Below are positions 1-12,824 of a DNA stretch of 64,000 nucleotides, in pieces. The notes beneath the pieces are model-generated. The model was given only the letters and a program-made list of their open reading frames with translations. It had not been told where the DNA came from and did not search any database. A program made the position numbers and the translations under genes. The DNA lies in assembly GCA_900708905.1 (NCBI GenBank), contig CAADRB010000005.1, forward strand, positions 3,855,801 through 3,919,800, in the 5' to 3' direction. This DNA comes from Hymenolepis diminuta (taxonomy: Eukaryota; Platyhelminthes; Cestoda; Cyclophyllidea; Hymenolepididae). Position 1 is the first letter of the stretch. Every line of letters begins with the position of its first letter.

Positions 1-2582
1 TAATAATTGCAAAGATATAAGGTTGAAAAATACAATTGATAGTCGAGTTGTCTGTGTGCTCGTATTTACAGAAGTCACGAAGATAGTGCAGTCTTTCATC
101 ACCACCTTCAACAATCAATTCGAGCACTTCACTTTCCTCCAAATATATTTCAGCTGCGTTTTTAATCAGACACTTCATATAAGTCGGAGTTACGCCGACT
201 TCATTCAAATCGGCCTCTGTCATACCCTAAATAATTAAATAATGCAAATTCAGTAACAGTATAATGATTCTTTGTGTTAGTAGAAGGAGGTAATGAGCAA
301 TATGTCTACCTTATTTGAAAACAGATGAAACAAATGACGAAAGCATGCATAAGTCTACTTACGGGAAAGCAGTGATTCAACAATAGTTGAACAGCACCAA
401 ACTTCGTAAAAGCATCGCGAAATCGATCGAGGTTGAGGAACAAAATATTGCAGTATCGTTTATAATCAAAGGTCTGTAATGATAATTAATGAGCCTTGAA
501 CGCGTTAAATATGCAATAATGAAATCAAACTGAACGAGAACCTACAATACGTCTGTCTTCTTTAATTTCAAGAAAAATTTCGTGACACCAAAAGGACACA
601 ATTTCATTATCCCATTTCTCCGCTGCAAGGAATAGCAGAGTAGTCAAGCGATTAAGTAATTCATGTGCTATATTTTCTAATTTTAAATTTGAAATCAAAT
701 ATGTTATTGACTTCAATCCTTCAGCCGAACATTCTTCTAAGCATTCCAAGTTCTCCAGTGTTCTTACAACCAACTGAAAATGAAAAATAAATACATTTAA
801 TCAAAAAATAAGTATTGCTCATTTTTCAAATGATACAGCCCAATCAACAGATGAATACTTCGAGAAGATCACTTGTGAAATATTCTTCTTCAACGTCTTC
901 TTCGTTCAATTCATTTGAAATATTATTGAATGCACTTGTCAGATAGCAGGGTCTATCGAGACAGCGCTTTATTGTCTTTCTAATTTGCTCCTCTCCCATT
1001 CCGCCGAAGATCTAGGGAATAGTAAAGTAAAGACTATGCTGTAATGCAAAGAAAGGGAAGAGATAGTGTAAAATGTTGAAATATAAAATTTTTCTAGTGG
1101 GGATGCTCGTGCAGCATTGTGCAACCTAATACTGGCTGATTGCTGAATTGTGTTTTATGTTACAAGAAGTCACCATTAAACTTTAAATTTTCCACAAATC
1201 GAATAGTTGTAGTTTTTGACATGCATCTTCCTGCTTTCGATGAAATAAGGTCGCCTCACTCACATCAACATTGGGAAATTGTGCGCAAAGTTCGGTTGCA
1301 TCCCAACCCTCTAAAACGAGTCCAAGACATCGCAAATTTGAATGATTTTTCATAAATTCCCTAAAAGAGGCAGAATATTTGTAAATATATCCTCAATAAG
1401 AAGCAAAATGTTGAGCAAGTCACGAATATCGGCTCCAATTTGGACTGAACTGAATTTACTTCTAACTTACATGACGTCTCTTATTGTGAGGCGGAACGGA
1501 TTGCCGCTTATATCTAATTGTCTTATCTGCGGTGCAAAGTGACTGTGAATGAAAAGATCAATCTCATTGAAGCGGGAACTTGCAGCTGTCTCATAATGTG
1601 ATACATCAAGCACTCGGAGTTCCTTCAATTCAAGAAGTACGCTTAAGGTCATTTCAAAATCAATGTCGTTTTCTAGTGGAAGACAGTGAATAATTAAACC
1701 GTTCAAATTTTCCTTTAAGACTTTTAGTGGAGTAATGTTGTTCACTTTGGTCTCCGATATGTCAAGATACTTCAGTCGGGGCAGATATTTAACCAATTCT
1801 TCAAGATAGACGGAATCAACTTTCGTGCCTCCGATATTAAGCCACTGTAAATTCTGAAAGGCTCCTAATACAGAAGGCATTAACCGCATTGTTTCTACGT
1901 CAAAATTTATACTGCGCACGTTGAGAGTGTGAAGTTCTCTGAATGTATTTGCTCCCAAATTGTCAATTATATCCTTCAAACTGATCCCATTAACATTCCC
2001 GATTGCTATATTGTAGAGAGTGGTGTCAAATGAATTTTCCGAAGACTGAAGGACTGCAGATCTACGTTCTGCCTAGAAAATGACGTCAGATGTTCTTTTC
2101 TTAATATTTTTCTATTACCAAGCTCCTCCAGAATCATTTCGGCCAGTGGAAACGCGATGCAAAAGTCGGGGTAAGGTAAGCGCCAAACAAACTTAGCTTC
2201 AGTGGAAACAGAACATTTTTGTATTAATACATCGAAATTTTCAGCAACGGCCTTCACACACAGTTTTCTTAGTGTTGGTGGACACGAGGTTTTGGAACCT
2301 GAATCAAAATTATAAGAATACGTAATTAAGGAAGACGTTCTGATATAAGTTCCTATATTTAAATGAAATTTACACGTTTAGAAAATGCCAAATTCTCATA
2401 CCTTCCACATCGGCAGACGGAATGCATCGCTTTTTCCGGGGTGGAGGTTCAATATAATTGTAATCTAAAACGAAATCAAGATACAAATTAAAAAGACTCA
2501 AAGTGGAAGTAGAACTCAAAATAAGAGTTTGTTTTAAAGAAACTCAAAGGTCAAAAAAAATTCTTTTACCTCCAGTCTGCAT
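1..2582 (-). pseudogene. ZYG11-family LRR/ARM protein, copy A (frameshifted, 3' end outside window)
   Basis: Family role: ZYG11/ZER1 proteins are substrate receptors of CUL2-RING ubiquitin ligases. Exons read on the minus strand: 2582-2570, 2464-2402, 2298-1471, 1360-1264, 1011-859, 773-546, 473-363 and 226 to the window edge. Internal exon sizes (97, 228, 111) and phases equal those of copy B at 12825-15865. The N-terminus has a basic stretch PPPRKKR (residues 11-17) that copy B lacks, then a BC-box-like motif TLRKLCVKAV (34-43), as expected for elongin C binding, then leucine-rich repeats (LDISETKVNNIT) and helical ARM-type exons. Compared with copy B, 28 bases are missing between bases 2021 and 2022, which shifts the frame and stops translation at codon 123 (2006-2008). 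Everything after that is open only in the shifted frame. The donor at 858 (GTATTC) is weak. It is a young pseudogene or, less likely, an assembly error. Confidence 0.85.
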
Positions 2583-5500
2583 TGATATATTTAGTGTAGC
2601 TTGTCGTCGAAATTAATGTAGATGCGTAAATCAGAACCACCTTCTGAAAATAAGACGAACTTCGATATGCTGCACTATTCATTTACTAATCTTTATATTT
2701 TATTGGCTCCCAGTGATGAATAATTTATTGTTGGTACAACACTGCTCGAAATTTAGTAGAGCAGTAGTAGAAAGTTAAATTTATTTAAAATTTTTATTAA
2801 TATATATGTTCTAGAGCTATCGCTCTTAAGGAATCAATCAATTTTCCTTTTCAACAGTCCTCTGACCTCGTTTGAATAATATTGAATACATAAATTTTGT
2901 CCCTCTTTAAATCGATTACGCAGTTGCAACTATTCATACAACTACTGATTTCGAACAATACGATTTGGCAGATCGTAGATCTGTAGTACAGCTCTCAATA
3001 TTAATATCTATTGTTATCTCCTATCGATTCATACATTGTGTAAATTCTAATCTTCCCGATTTATCCATTATTAGAATACCTTGAACTAAATGTTTAATTA
3101 GTTTTGAAAATGCAGAAAACTTTGCGTTTCTCCAAGGAGAGCATGACAGGACTCGATCAAAGTGCAGTTTAAGGTGTTAAGTTACAACTATCGGAGACAG
3201 TTGCAAACGTCAGAAGAATAGGCCAGAATCCATCACATTTTGATGCTTGAATGAAGAATATATCAGGCGAACATCTAAGGCTACAACAATCGCACGAGTA
3301 GACCCCTAAAAAAGAGGGATAAGAGAAACGTGACGTCAACAGAAGCACTTCTAGCAAACCCGAAGGAGTCCTACAAGAATGACGTGGCTTATAAAGGAAA
3401 GTGCGAAATATATTTATGAATAATTATAGAATATTTTACCCTGACGAAGTTAATATTTTGTTTTATGTTTTCTTCTCATTATTATTGAAACGACGATTAT
3501 TTCTCAAATATGAATTACGCTGTACTGCACATAATTCAAGTTGAACAGTTATTAAATTCGGTAATAATACCGAAAACTTGTGTTTTCCTTCTCCTTTGTC
3601 TGGAATTTCGGCTTACGGATCATAGTACAATCACAGACTCCCTTCCAACAGACGGCTTTATTTATAGTGGCAACTAAAAGATACTGCTAAATTGGTTTAA
3701 AATTTCACGATGTCTACGACCTATTGATATTTATCCAGACTTTCAAAAGCAGAGATAACGTATATCTTCTCCTCTGAAAAATTAACGTTGCTGTATAACA
3801 GCATAGTTGAATTACACTCTGTGCTTAGGAAAGTGCGAATGGTGTCTTAAAGAAGGAGTTTAATACATGCAGGGCAAATATGTTTTGTTATTTATGAGAT
3901 TCCAATTTTTGTGTCAAGAGTTGTGTGTGTCTGGTACCTTCAGTCCTCTTTCTGACCTGAAACTATCGACAATGTGATTCGTTCATTCATCGATTTCTGT
4001 TGCCTTTCAGGTTCATTATAATATTTGCTTATCCATTTCAATACGTACCTGCTGTTGCTCTGAATGTCACTAGTACTTACCCTTTCCTTACTTTGTCGTT
4101 TCTATTTTCAAGCAAAGGCAAAGGTTATTGAATGTTAGAAAAGGCATGAAATACTTCAGTTTGACAAAAATGAGTTCAACTTATTCTGAGTTGGGAATCA
4201 AGGTTGACTTCAGTATTTTGTGGGTACCGATTCGTGGTTTCAAACTTCAAAACGATGTTGTAAAAATGATTGGTCGATTTTTCGAGCTGTTCCAAATAGG
4301 CAATCTGAGTCAAATCATGTTAAGGTACAAAAGGAGTGAGGATCTTATGCATTTAAGATTAGCCACCTCTGGTACAGAAGGCTTTAACCACCAGGTTGGA
4401 TTAGATTTTTACTTAAGCTCTCATTTTCCACTACACTACAGCAAGAAATTAGAAGAAAAAGCCAGAGGATGGAATTAAACTGCTTAGCTTCTCTGAGGAA
4501 TATAAATTTTATAGACAAATATTCGGAGAATAAAATGATATCACCGGTCTGTCAAGGTTAACAATGCTGGATCTATTGATTTCTTCCGATTCAAAATTAC
4601 TGGAAACTGCTGATACAGAGTAGGATTAGCATTATTAAATATTTATCAAGTGACGGCTACTGGAAAGATTCAAAAGCCACAAAAGAGTAAACTATTTAGA
4701 CCCGGCCGCGACCAAAAATAAATACAATTGAGTTAAGAAGTTAATCTGATGAGTAAAGACTCAAATTACTACCAAAGTTCCATAAATTCGACTCCCAAGT
4801 GATCGAATATTCCAATAAACGCGGTTGAAGATTCAACACATAAATTTAGAAATCAAAATTGGAAGATAAAATAAATTAACAATTTTTAATGAGTTACTTT
4901 TTAATAAAACAATATATTTTCTAAGTCTGCTTTTGAGGGCAATTGAAGGAAACATGAAATTTCCTAGTTTGCCCCGTTTTATATCATGCAGGGAAATCAT
5001 AGTAAATTATTCACTGTTTTCCAGGATTTGATAATATTTAATATTATTTCAATTGCTAAAATTAATATTTAATTCAATTAATATTACAAAGTTCGGCATG
5101 CACACAATTAAAGAACAAGCGGCGAGGAATATGTTGACTAGAGCTACCCTGGCCTACTAATTGTTCTCGAAATACATCTGTTTACCGTCACCCCATACGT
5201 ACATATATATTATCCCGTGTGGAAAATACAAAGACAGTCTTTCACGAGTCACTTGGGTAAGGAAGCGCGAGAACATGAGAGCAGATGTGCTTTTAAGGGG
5301 CAAAATAGGCGGTTATAAAAGGGAGAAATCGACATGCACATTTAAACAAGACAGACAGACGGATATAAAAGACGTAACTGCGACCTCTTGAACGAAAAAC
5401 TGAAGTTTTGTCATAAAGAATGCGAATAAAGATTAATTCTGGGAGTATACAGAAAGTCATCCTTCAAGGTCATCTCATTTAAATGTCCTTTCATAAGTTC

Positions 5501-6705
5501 AATAACTTATTCGGAGAGGTCAACGCGGGTCCGTTTACAACCTCTTTTATTCGTGGTAAAGGCAGAATATGAAATGTAAGTTAGCAAAACAATTCATTCA
5601 TTTTCAAAACCTTTTATCTTTGTGAATTGTTTGTACTACGCGAAATCAAGATCACCCGCACTTTTTCCACTCCGATCATTTGAGCAGTTATTTCTAGGAT
5701 ATAATGCGGTTGTTGAGGTATCATCTTGCTCTTAATAATTTGCGGTCATATCCTTGATAATCTACTTGATGAAAATGTTCAAATAAAAAGGCATAACGAT
5801 CTGGAGAGGTAGGAAAGATAGAATATTGAAACAGAATCCATACAAATTTTAAACGTGAGGGAAAGCAAACATTGTGCCAGAATCGTAAATACCCTCTCAC
5901 AACTTGGAAAAAGATCAGTATGTCTCAGTCTGCTATCTTCCCTTTTGTTTCACACTATGCGTTAACCTTACCTCATGCTTCATTCAGTAACATTTGATGC
6001 TGATTACTGCATTTTTATTAAGCCGTATGAACACCTGTCAGGTCGCAGCAGATTTTTCTGATATTCAGATTTATAAGAAATATTCCACGAAGTATATTTC
6101 CCAAACGTCCTTGAACTTGAAAAATTATTGCCCAAAATCCTGTTACTTTGATCGATATTACCGACTGTGATTACTAACTTTCAGCATTCTCTAACTAAAG
6201 CTCATTTAAGCATATTGACCCTCCGTTTTACTTGTCTAAGCCCTCCGATGGCTTATCGGTTCTTATACGCTCAAAGAAAACGCCAAGTTCTCACACTCTA
6301 CTCCTCATTCCTTCCTTCTTTTCCTCCCTGACATTCACTCTATCTCACTCCTTCTAAGTGCTCTTGTATTTAAGTAAAATTAACCTACCTGTTTCCTGCC
6401 CACTTATATTACATATCCCTCCACATTATAGCAGTACAAATCCTTCACATCAGAAAACTCCTTATTCGTTGGAGTCCAGAATACTATTGCCAAACTCCCA
6501 CAATTTTAGTACATCTAATGAAGAATTGTGAAATTTTGCAGTGCTCTCTTTAATCGTAAAGCAAAAAGCCCCTAGTTTAGAAACGGAAAATGAATCTAAT
6601 CAACCGGTCTTGTATACCGGGTAAATGTGGGTCGTCCACAGATGCTCACAATACCATAATAAGGATGATGAATGTAATAAAAATAGCCGATATATCTTTG
6701 TAATC
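2583..6705. other. Spacer without a recognisable gene
   Basis: AT-rich sequence upstream of ZYG11 copy A. The longest open frame (4128-4478, plus, about 115 residues) has no recognised motif, no convincing splice sites and no nearby poly(A) signal, so I do not call it a gene. Confidence 0.6.
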
Positions 6706-7262
6706 TGCTCTTCTCTGTAGGGTACCGACTCTTAGATTCCCTAAGACATTGCACCAGTTACAAATATGACCCGACAACACCACAATACAAAACGACCCAG
6801 ATCACAAAATCAAAATAAGATGTACCTTTGCGTGTCGATAGCATAAGACACAAAGTATGAGGCGCCGCCATTAATGGCGACGAAACCGAAATCAAATGCA
6901 AACTAATCAATCATTTCTTACCTTCCCTTGCATACCACCAATCACAAGTCACCCCATAGAGAGAACCAATGAAGGCCAACGCGGAAGAGCCAACTAACAA
7001 TACTCTCCGTGTATTTGTGTGCTCCAAACTTCTGTCGTCGAACCAAAACCCTACCCATTCCCGTCTCTCACTGTATTCCCTATCATTCGTAATAAATCGC
7101 AGTCCTAACTAATCTTAACCCTCCTATCGAAGTTCGGCTGGTTATATTATGCGTCATTTACAACCGTAAAGTAAATAAATTCGTTCGAATTAAAAAGACG
7201 GAAAATAAAGATTCTTAAATATGATAATTATTTTGGGAAATGTATTATTTTCTTATAGATAA
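6706..7262 (+). repeat. Dispersed repeat R1, long copy
   Basis: The left part (from the shared words cgactcttagattccctaag and gacattgcac) and the right part (atttacaaccgtaa, then attattttcttata) recur in the same order at 9086-9372. This copy holds about 270 extra bases in the middle (roughly 6850-7130) that the other copy lacks. No reading frame or terminal repeat was found, so the class is unknown; it could be a non-autonomous element. Confidence 0.75.
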
Positions 7263-7734
7263 AACATATAAGCAGATGTTAATTAAAAAACTGTATTAGA
7301 AGGTTTAGGATTTAGATGATAATTAAAAGAAGCTGACGGAAAAATTGAGAATCTAAGTTTGTGTAGGATGGTTATAGGGTTTACAGAAGTAGCGTCTATA
7401 TACTACTCAAATACTCTCCTCCCTCCCTCAACACTTCAGAAGTGGCTATAGGTCAAAAGAAAATCGATTCTTGATTTCAAAATGTCTTTAGAATTGCAAT
7501 TACACAACTGATTTTCATGAATGAAGATTTGGGTTTTTCTGCTGTTTTACAGTCGATTACTGTAATATATAGAGCTGTTTTGTCTAAAGTCAGAAGAAAG
7601 TTAACCAAAGTCAATCTCAAGAGGGTATAAACAGGGTTTCCGACTGATCTTTGACAGAAACGTGTTGATTTTCTTGAAGCAGAATGCTGCGGTATAAATG
7701 AAATAGAATAGAGGAGGATACGAACATTTATTAA

Positions 7735-8460
7735 CTAGCCCATCATTTGTAACTTAAAGTAATCGGTTTTTCTTGCTAACAGCGGACTTAAATAAACACG
7801 TATATATAGCTTGACAGACAAGCTACGGACATTAAACTCGAGCATTAACCACTTTCCATGAGCACGGGCAGGGGAAGTAACGTTTAGACACCATGATTCT
7901 AGACGGCTTATCTTCATGGATGGCCCAGCCCCCTGACTATTTAAAATTTTTCCGTAATCATAACTTTGCACACTATACAAATGATGTGAACGAGGGTCTT
8001 CTGAGTTTTTGTATGTAGATCTCAATACGCTGAAGCCCCTTTTTCATATCTAGTTAAGGCCATTCTGAAACTTGGGTGAGAAAATAAGGATTTGTGAAAA
8101 CGATGGGGAGGATTTAAATAATTATAGATGTTGATCTGTAGAGTCGTATCACGGATAAAATTTCCAAATGGTTGTGAAGAAGCTTCTGATTGAACCACCC
8201 AAATATGACTTTCAACATTTCGTCCCCTGATAAATATCATGCTAATGATGCAATCTCCCACCTTAGCATACCTTCTTTCCAGATCTCCACTTTTAATCAA
8301 TACGAGTTCGTGTTTTTGTCACGACTGCAAGTAAAATTAATCCAACGTTGTCTCCTTCCCGAGTGTTTTGCGATTGTTTCAGAAGCATATCTACAATCAT
8401 CAGCAGAAACGATGCATTTAAAGCATTGACTATTGAATCAATAATATTTTGGCATCTCTA
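7735..8460 (-). other. Open but unidentified stretch, possibly decayed coding sequence
   Basis: Two adjoining minus-strand open frames (8300-8022 and 8025-7735), plus an open segment at 8457-8315 in another frame, lie here. They would need a frameshift near 8314 to join, and the plus strand is also open over 8190-8429. I recognise no family. Several overlapping open frames argue for chance at least as strongly as for a broken gene. Confidence 0.15.
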
Positions 8461-9085
8461 GATAGCCAACTTTATTCCAAGTTTGGTTAATAAAGTGTAT
8501 CACATCAAAGTTTGCTCCATTTTTAGATGTTGGCCCTGATTTACGCGTCTCCAGTAATCTCAACGGAAAGCCACTATATTTATCTTGATGCACACTGTAG
8601 AAGGTATACGAATTTAATGTATTCTAACTTATTTAATTTAAAGCGTTAGCTTTACTATTAAAAGAACATTTCCAGTTTATAATTTCCTATCTACATTTCC
8701 ATTTTCACTTAATTTCCACATTCCTCCACAACTCAACCATCAGTCGGTTTTAGATTCCCATATTTCCACAAAGTTGCACAGAGCATATTAGGCAGATCAA
8801 TGAAAAAATTTCCTAATTTTTTTCATGCCGATATTATTAATATATTTTAATGATGTCGATGACTTTCTTCCATCAAAAGCTAGAGGATGCAATTTCAAAA
8901 TTTTCATAATTTCTGTCAATCAGTAATTTTAGTTTGGCAGTGGTTTCTAATTCTGCTTCTTTTAAAATAAAAATCATTCAACCGTCAACAAGTTTAAGTT
9001 ATTTAAAAATATAGTAAATCGTATTGAGTATTTCTTGTTGGAAAAATTCTACTTTAATATCCCCTATTTTGTTTCTGTTGTAACC

Positions 9086-9372
9086 TCCTCTTCTGTGTAG
9101 AATACCGTAACCGACTCTTAGATTCCCTAAGACATTGCACTAGTCACACGACCCGACAATACCACAGTGCAAAACGACCCAAACCACTATATCAACACAA
9201 GAGGTACGCTTTCATATCGATAGGTCGGTTTATATTCCCCGCCATTTACAACCGTAATGGAAATAAGTTCGTTCCAATAAAATGGAATCAAAAGAAGCAA
9301 GAATTAAAAAGTGGAAAATAAAGAATCCTGCATATAAGAATTATTTCAGAAAAATATTATTTTCTTATATGT
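9086..9372 (+). repeat. Dispersed repeat R1, short copy
   Basis: Same orientation as the copy at 6706-7262, with matching ends and an internal deletion of about 270 bases. Its right end lies about 40 bases before the ZYG11 remnant at 9413, so its insertion or a linked deletion may have removed the upstream exons of that remnant. Confidence 0.7.
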
Positions 9373-9412
9373 AACAGTTTTGCTGAATAATATCTAATAT
9401 TATTAAATTAAT

Positions 9413-9889
9413 GGTGGGATGGAAGAGGACCAGATTATGGAGGAAATAAAATTCCTTTTTAATCGACCATACTATCTCGCTTGTGCATTTAATAATATTT
9501 CAGAGAAATTGGATTTTGACGAATTCGAAGATGATGATAACAAAGAAGAGGAAAAGAAGAATATTTTACCTGTGATCTTCCCAAAGTACGTTTTCGTTGA
9601 TTCTTTTTTACTTAAATTGTTTTAAAATATTTAAAAAATTAATTATTTATCTATTATTTAAAAAATAAAACATATATATGCACATACAATGTACAAGCAT
9701 ATATATATTCTTTCCCATTAAACAATTAATATTATTTTCCATATAAATGCATTTAAAGCATGTTAAATTTTCTTCCAGATATTTAATCATAAAGGATATT
9801 TCAATATCCTATTTATTACTCTCAACCGAGTCCTTGAAGCAAACCAAAAGTTTGGTACTCTACAGTCATTATTATATCTTTGCCCTCCG
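9413..9889 (+). pseudogene. ZYG11-family remnant, copy C (two exons)
   Basis: Bases 9413-9585 encode the counterpart of the exon that begins IFGGMGEEQI in copy A: GGMEEDQIMEE is followed by NRPYYLACAFNNISEKL, where copy A has DRPCYLTSAFNNISNEL. Bases 9779-9889 match the 111-base exon: the decoded NILFITLNRV and KFGTLQSLL correspond to NILFLNLDRF and KFGAVQLLL, with the same length and a good acceptor (cttccag). The 228-base exon that should lie between them is absent. No AG acceptor precedes the first piece, its 3' end is out of phase, and the donor after the second reads TTAAGT instead of GTAAGT. No LRR exons are found upstream. This is a dead, rearranged copy in inverse orientation to A and B. 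Confidence 0.75.
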
Positions 9890-11400
9890 TTAAGTAAATT
9901 TATGTTTAATAATTTAGATCCAGTAACTAATACCTTTTCATTCTCATCTTTTCCAAAGTTTTTAAAATATATTTAAATTTTTTATTTATTCATCATGTCA
10001 ACCGCTATTTATTTCCATATTTAATGTTCAAAATCTTAAATGTTTAGTGAAAAGACTTAAGGAACTTACTTTAAGGGTAACATCTTATACAGAATCAAAA
10101 TATTAAAGTCAGTTAAATAATTACTTTGTGCTTAGTTTATGTGTAAGGATGATTTGGATGTTCAAGCGCACCCGAGATTCCCTCGATCAGCCCCGATAGC
10201 GTTGTGAACTCCACACACTCAAATTTCCAATGTCAGAAAAAGTAAAGCCGCTTTAGAGCAACCAAGTTAGATCGTATCACTTCAACTTGAAACTAAGACA
10301 ATTATTATGGTTTTTAGAGTAATTATAGAAGGAGTTCATGAAACGGATCAGCAGACAAAGCTATAAAACAAAGTTTCTCCTTAATACTTATTTTAACTTT
10401 GAAACTGAAATCATTTTAAAAGAATGTTGAGAATTTAATTAGTCTGTGATATGTAGAGTAATTGAACTAAACATAGAAAGTATTATTCACCTATAATGAT
10501 AATTGTTCCTGCATATTACATTAAACATTGAAATATTTTGGCAAATTTTGTAGAAATCCAGTCAGTGGTATTTTTAAAATTATATATCTAAAATTACAAG
10601 ATGAAAAGTGAGGGAATTTCAAATGTAAATTGATATAATAGTATAAAACGGTATTTGATTAAATCATACACTTTTTAATAAAAATTCACTAAGATACTTC
10701 AGACTGCACTAATAAGAATGTCCCAATGGCTCAAAGAACTATGCGTTAGATCCATTGTCAATAATTGTAAAATTTTGCTCCACACTATGCTCCAAATGTT
10801 CAGAACCACATTTCGTCTGGCACTTTCTATACCCCCGACTACAGAATTGCCTTTCCTCCTGCTTGCATTATTTTCAGACAATTGGGAGAATCGGTCCTAG
10901 CAACAAGTAATTTTTGGGTGTTGTTGTCAAAGCCGTTTGTTGATTCTCACTTCGCCAATTTTCCAGATATGCATTTGTCTCCATGCTTGAAATCAATTTG
11001 GAAGATTTTACTGTGTACGACGTAACGGTCTAGAATGTGAAAAGCATAGAGTTAAGGGATTTCATCCACCGCTCGAGTAATGCTACGAGTAGATATCTTA
11101 ATACACCCAACTTGTGAAATATGACTGGCTATCCATGACAGGAGAGATGCCATTAGTCGTGCAATCTAGAAAATTCCAACATTTGTTATTGCTTAATATT
11201 ATGGTGCAAACCTTAATTCAAAATGCCCTTCAAAACTAATAAAACTTCTGACTTAGCTAAAATATTTGAATATATCCCAGACCAAAGTCGACGATACCTG
11301 TTGTTTGAATAACACGTGTTATACCACGGAAAGATCAGTCTGAATATACAAAGGTGATGTAGTACCCACGTATTTAGTCTTGGCCTTCACATTCGTGCGG
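9890..11400. other. Spacer without a recognisable gene
   Basis: Very AT-rich up to about 10150. Short frames at 10699-10900 are open on both strands at once and carry no motif. No further ZYG11 exon was found here. Confidence 0.5.
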
Positions 11401-11409
11401 AGATTTGTC

Positions 11410-11778
11410 TTAAAGGTACCACAGCACTACCATATTTTTATTTTCCGCCGTTGTTCTCATCTGTCGAGCTTCGTTATGAGCAACATTTTTTCTAATATCG
11501 TCCACCTTACAATGGACAACTGGAGCTAAACCGTGCAGAAGGACTTGTTCGAAAACATTTCCCACGGTAATGCACGAATCTTAATCAAAAAGCACCTTCG
11601 TTCATAGTTTCACGAGCTGTCCTGTGGCCTTCACAATATTCAATTTAAGAGCATCACTGGCTAGACTTTGATCACTCACAAGATATTCATGGTAGGCAAG
11701 AGAATTCTATAGATTTACCTTGTGATCATCTAAGTGAAAAGATGGTTGATCTATGTCTTCGTGGATCCAAACTTTCCT
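11410..11778 (-). pseudogene. Decayed coding stretch, possibly Mic1/RMC1-like
   Basis: One minus-strand frame reads as protein-like sequence interrupted by three stops. Segments such as YLVSDQSLASDALKL, VFEQVLLHGLAPVV and ARQMRTTAENKNMVV follow one another at spacings that recall the C-terminal Mic1 domain of RMC1 (regulator of the MON1-CCZ1 Rab7 exchange factor). I compared this from memory only. A possible donor (AAG|GTAAAT) lies near 11730. If correct, it is a dead fragment; no flanking exons were identified. A chance open stretch is the alternative. Confidence 0.3.
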
Positions 11779-12811
11779 ATCACATTCCATTGCATACCAT
11801 ACTTATCAAGCATTATATAAAGCATTCAAAGAATATATTGTTCGGCTAGGCCAATCCGTGGAGTCATGAGTCACCGCATATTCAACATATGTCATCAGTC
11901 GCTCAGAACCCGGGTTCTCTAATCAGAACAAATTGAAAAGAATTCCAAAACAGCCAACACTATTTCAGTTAGTTAATTAACAATTTATCTAATTACTTCG
12001 TTAATTAAAGAGTATGGCTCTCTCCTCACAGAAAAATACTTCATTCCGATTTCCAATGAGGACTTTCAGAAAATAGATCAATCTTGAGATGAAGAGAACA
12101 AGACTGCTTAAACTTCAGACTTACGACACTCACCTTAATCTGCACTAGTTCTCAGTGAAAGAAGACGATCCAGTCAGTGAGAAAATACTGGAGGGTAAGT
12201 AAGCCTTCAATTAATAAAATATCTTTTCATTGTGAATGAATACGTTAATAGTATGTTGAATTAATTCGTTTTTACCACACGGATATCGGGCGAGAGCTGG
12301 CAGATAAGTAAGTCCACTTATGGGTTAATATGGGTAGCATTATAATTATTACAATGGAAAACGTTGGTCATTGAATAAACGTATTGAACTAAAACCGCTT
12401 CTCGGGGGCTCTTTCAGTTTGTCTAGGCGCCATTATTTTTTGATATGCGCCGATGGCACGGACGTTTGAATATGCCGACAGCACACCTCATGCACATTTT
12501 GCTTCTAACTGTCATTCGCCAAATAATTCCACATGTGATTTCTTCCTTTCCTTTTTCAATTGCTAAATTATGCTGCGAACTTAAAGGTGCTAAAATGAAC
12601 AAATGTATTGAAGATTCATTTGATTTCCACATCACATCCTAAGAGCAGTAGCGCTGCAAAGTTCCCTATTTTATGTGTAAGTCACGAGTTGAATCACCTT
12701 CATCATTTCCACTTCCATAATTACAGCAAAAGTCACGTCGACTGCGATTAGATGCCCAAGTCTGAGAGTGAGAAAACGATAAAAACGGAAGGAAATACCA
12801 TCTGTCATGCA

Positions 12812-12817
12812 TTTATT
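12812..12817 (-). promoter_or_regulatory. Poly(A) signal AATAAA of ZYG11 copy B
   Basis: AATAAA on the minus strand begins eight bases after the proposed stop codon (12825-12827). It supports 12908-12825 as the terminal exon. Confidence 0.55.
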
Positions 12818-12824
12818 CTTCAAT

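Noticed and set aside
4128..4478. About 115-residue open frame on the plus strand
   Set aside because: No recognised motif or flanking gene signals; length is within chance for this amount of sequence.
10699..10900. Overlapping 60-residue frames on both strands, first suspected as a transposase piece
   Set aside because: No transposase motif on reading either strand; simultaneous opening on both strands suggests chance.
12423..12642. Overlapping frames on both strands left of ZYG11 copy B, tested as missing C-terminal ARM exons
   Set aside because: Neither translation resembles the ZYG11 C-terminus, and copy B already has a stop and poly(A) signal to the right.
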